Assembly (NCBI GenBank): GCA_016763255.1
Contig: JAESUA010000140.1
Coordinates: forward strand, 1 to 5,169
From: Magnetovibrio sp.
GTDB taxonomy: Bacteria; Pseudomonadota; Alphaproteobacteria; Rhodospirillales; Magnetovibrionaceae
Reading direction: 5' to 3'
DNA length: 5,169 nt
Positions 4,646-5,169 of this stretch are shown one piece after another (positions within the stretch are counted from its first letter, which is position 1; every line of letters starts with the position of its first letter). The translations under genes and the position numbers were made by a program. The notes under the pieces were generated by a model. It was not told the origin of the DNA. It made no database searches and worked only from the letters and a program-made list of their open reading frames with translations.

Positions 4646-5169
4646 ATGCGCCAATATCTTCATATCGACCTGGACACACTTGCCATCCGCAAGGAAAAAC
4701 AAAGTGGCGAGGCCCTGGCCCGCATCGGCCGTTACCTGATCGCCAAGACCCTGGTCGACGAAGGCGTGGCCTCGATTGACCCGTTGTCACCTGAAAACCC
4801 GCTGATTTTTTCGGCAGGTCCCTTTGCAGGAACCAACTTTTCCAACGCCAATCGCATCAGCGTCGGTTGCAAAAGCCCGCTCACCGGTGGCGTTAAAGAG
4901 TCCAACGCCGGGGGCACGTTCGCCTTTGCCATGGGCCAGCTGGAACTGTCCGGGCTGACGCTGCATAGTGCCGCCAAGGATTGGGTGGTGATCCGCATCA
5001 CCAAGGGCGGCGAGATTACGTTTGATGATGCCACACCCTATTTGGGCAAGGGCAACATGGAAGCGGCTGAGATGCTCCATGAGGCTTACGGTGCCAAGGT
5101 CAGCATCGCCCTGTGCGGCCCGGTCGGCGAATACGCCAGCTTGATCGCCGGCATTGCGTTCTCCGACAT
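4646..5169 (+). CDS. aor: Aldehyde:ferredoxin oxidoreductase family protein, N-terminal part (truncated by window end)
   Basis: The first 174 codons of a gene whose full family length is about 600 residues. Family members bind a bis-pyranopterin tungsten (or molybdenum) cofactor and a 4Fe-4S cluster and oxidise aldehydes to carboxylic acids, or run the reverse, in the cytoplasm. Seen: DPLSPENPLIFSAGP (45-59), the hallmark first strand and turn of the AFOR N-terminal domain. SVGCKSPLTGGVKESNAGG (72-90) is the cofactor-contacting loop. WVVIRITKGGEITFDDATPY and ALCGPVGEY follow, as in the family. The first ~40 residues (MRQYLHIDLDTLAIRK, then GRYLIAKTL) differ from the canonical GRGLGAK form, pointing to a divergent bacterial subgroup. 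The cluster cysteines lie beyond the window and are unchecked. ATG 4646 is chosen with GGA six bases ahead. In-frame GTG 4628 and ATG 4604 are alternatives and would place YFGKIMR before the start, resembling the usual G-K-I-L-R opening. Confidence 0.9.
   Translation, partial: MRQYLHIDLDTLAIRKEKQSGEALARIGRYLIAKTLVDEGVASIDPLSPENPLIFSAGPFAGTNFSNANRISVGCKSPLTGGVKESNAGGTFAFAMGQLELSGLTLHSAAKDWVVIRITKGGEITFDDATPYLGKGNMEAAEMLHEAYGAKVSIALCGPVGEYASLIAGIAFSD

Overview
The window reads as chromosome of a free-living alphaproteobacterium. The gene families, the moderate G+C content and the tRNA style fit a marine Rhodospirillales-like organism. That placement is inferred from overall character, not from a diagnostic marker. 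No rRNA, CRISPR array, transposase or recognisable integrase is present.

Left part (1-3374): four genes lie on the minus strand, transcribed right to left. They are an N-formylglutamate amidohydrolase, a GNAT N-acetyltransferase of the phosphinothricin-acetyltransferase type, an exported lytic transglycosylase with an SLT domain, and a class I SAM-dependent methyltransferase. The first two are 7 bases apart and should form one transcript. The transglycosylase follows after 46 bases and may be cotranscribed. The methyltransferase has its own plausible promoter at 866-893. At the extreme left edge, a short plus-strand open stretch may be the tail of a convergent gene.

Middle (3375-3702): a divergent intergenic region leads on the plus strand into a complete tRNA-Val (anticodon GAC) with encoded CCA. 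It has a good sigma-70-like promoter with a GC-rich discriminator and a textbook hairpin terminator.

Right of the tRNA (3703-4645) the character changes to an accessory-looking stretch. It holds a tandem 9-bp repeat (GGGCACCCA twice, 11-bp period), an orphan 80-codon ORF with a good ribosome binding site, and, convergent to it, what looks like an 81-codon gene broken by a single-base frameshift. A TATAAT-bearing promoter sits ahead of the broken gene. The layout resembles the scar of an element integrated at the tRNA 3' end, but neither integrase nor second attachment site is visible, so this stays a hypothesis.

Right edge (4646-5169): the first 174 codons of an aldehyde:ferredoxin oxidoreductase family gene (tungsten/molybdenum bis-pterin enzyme), cut by the window end before its iron-sulfur cysteines.

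No clearly new multi-gene system is visible. The most unusual material is the small-ORF and repeat region between the tRNA and the oxidoreductase.
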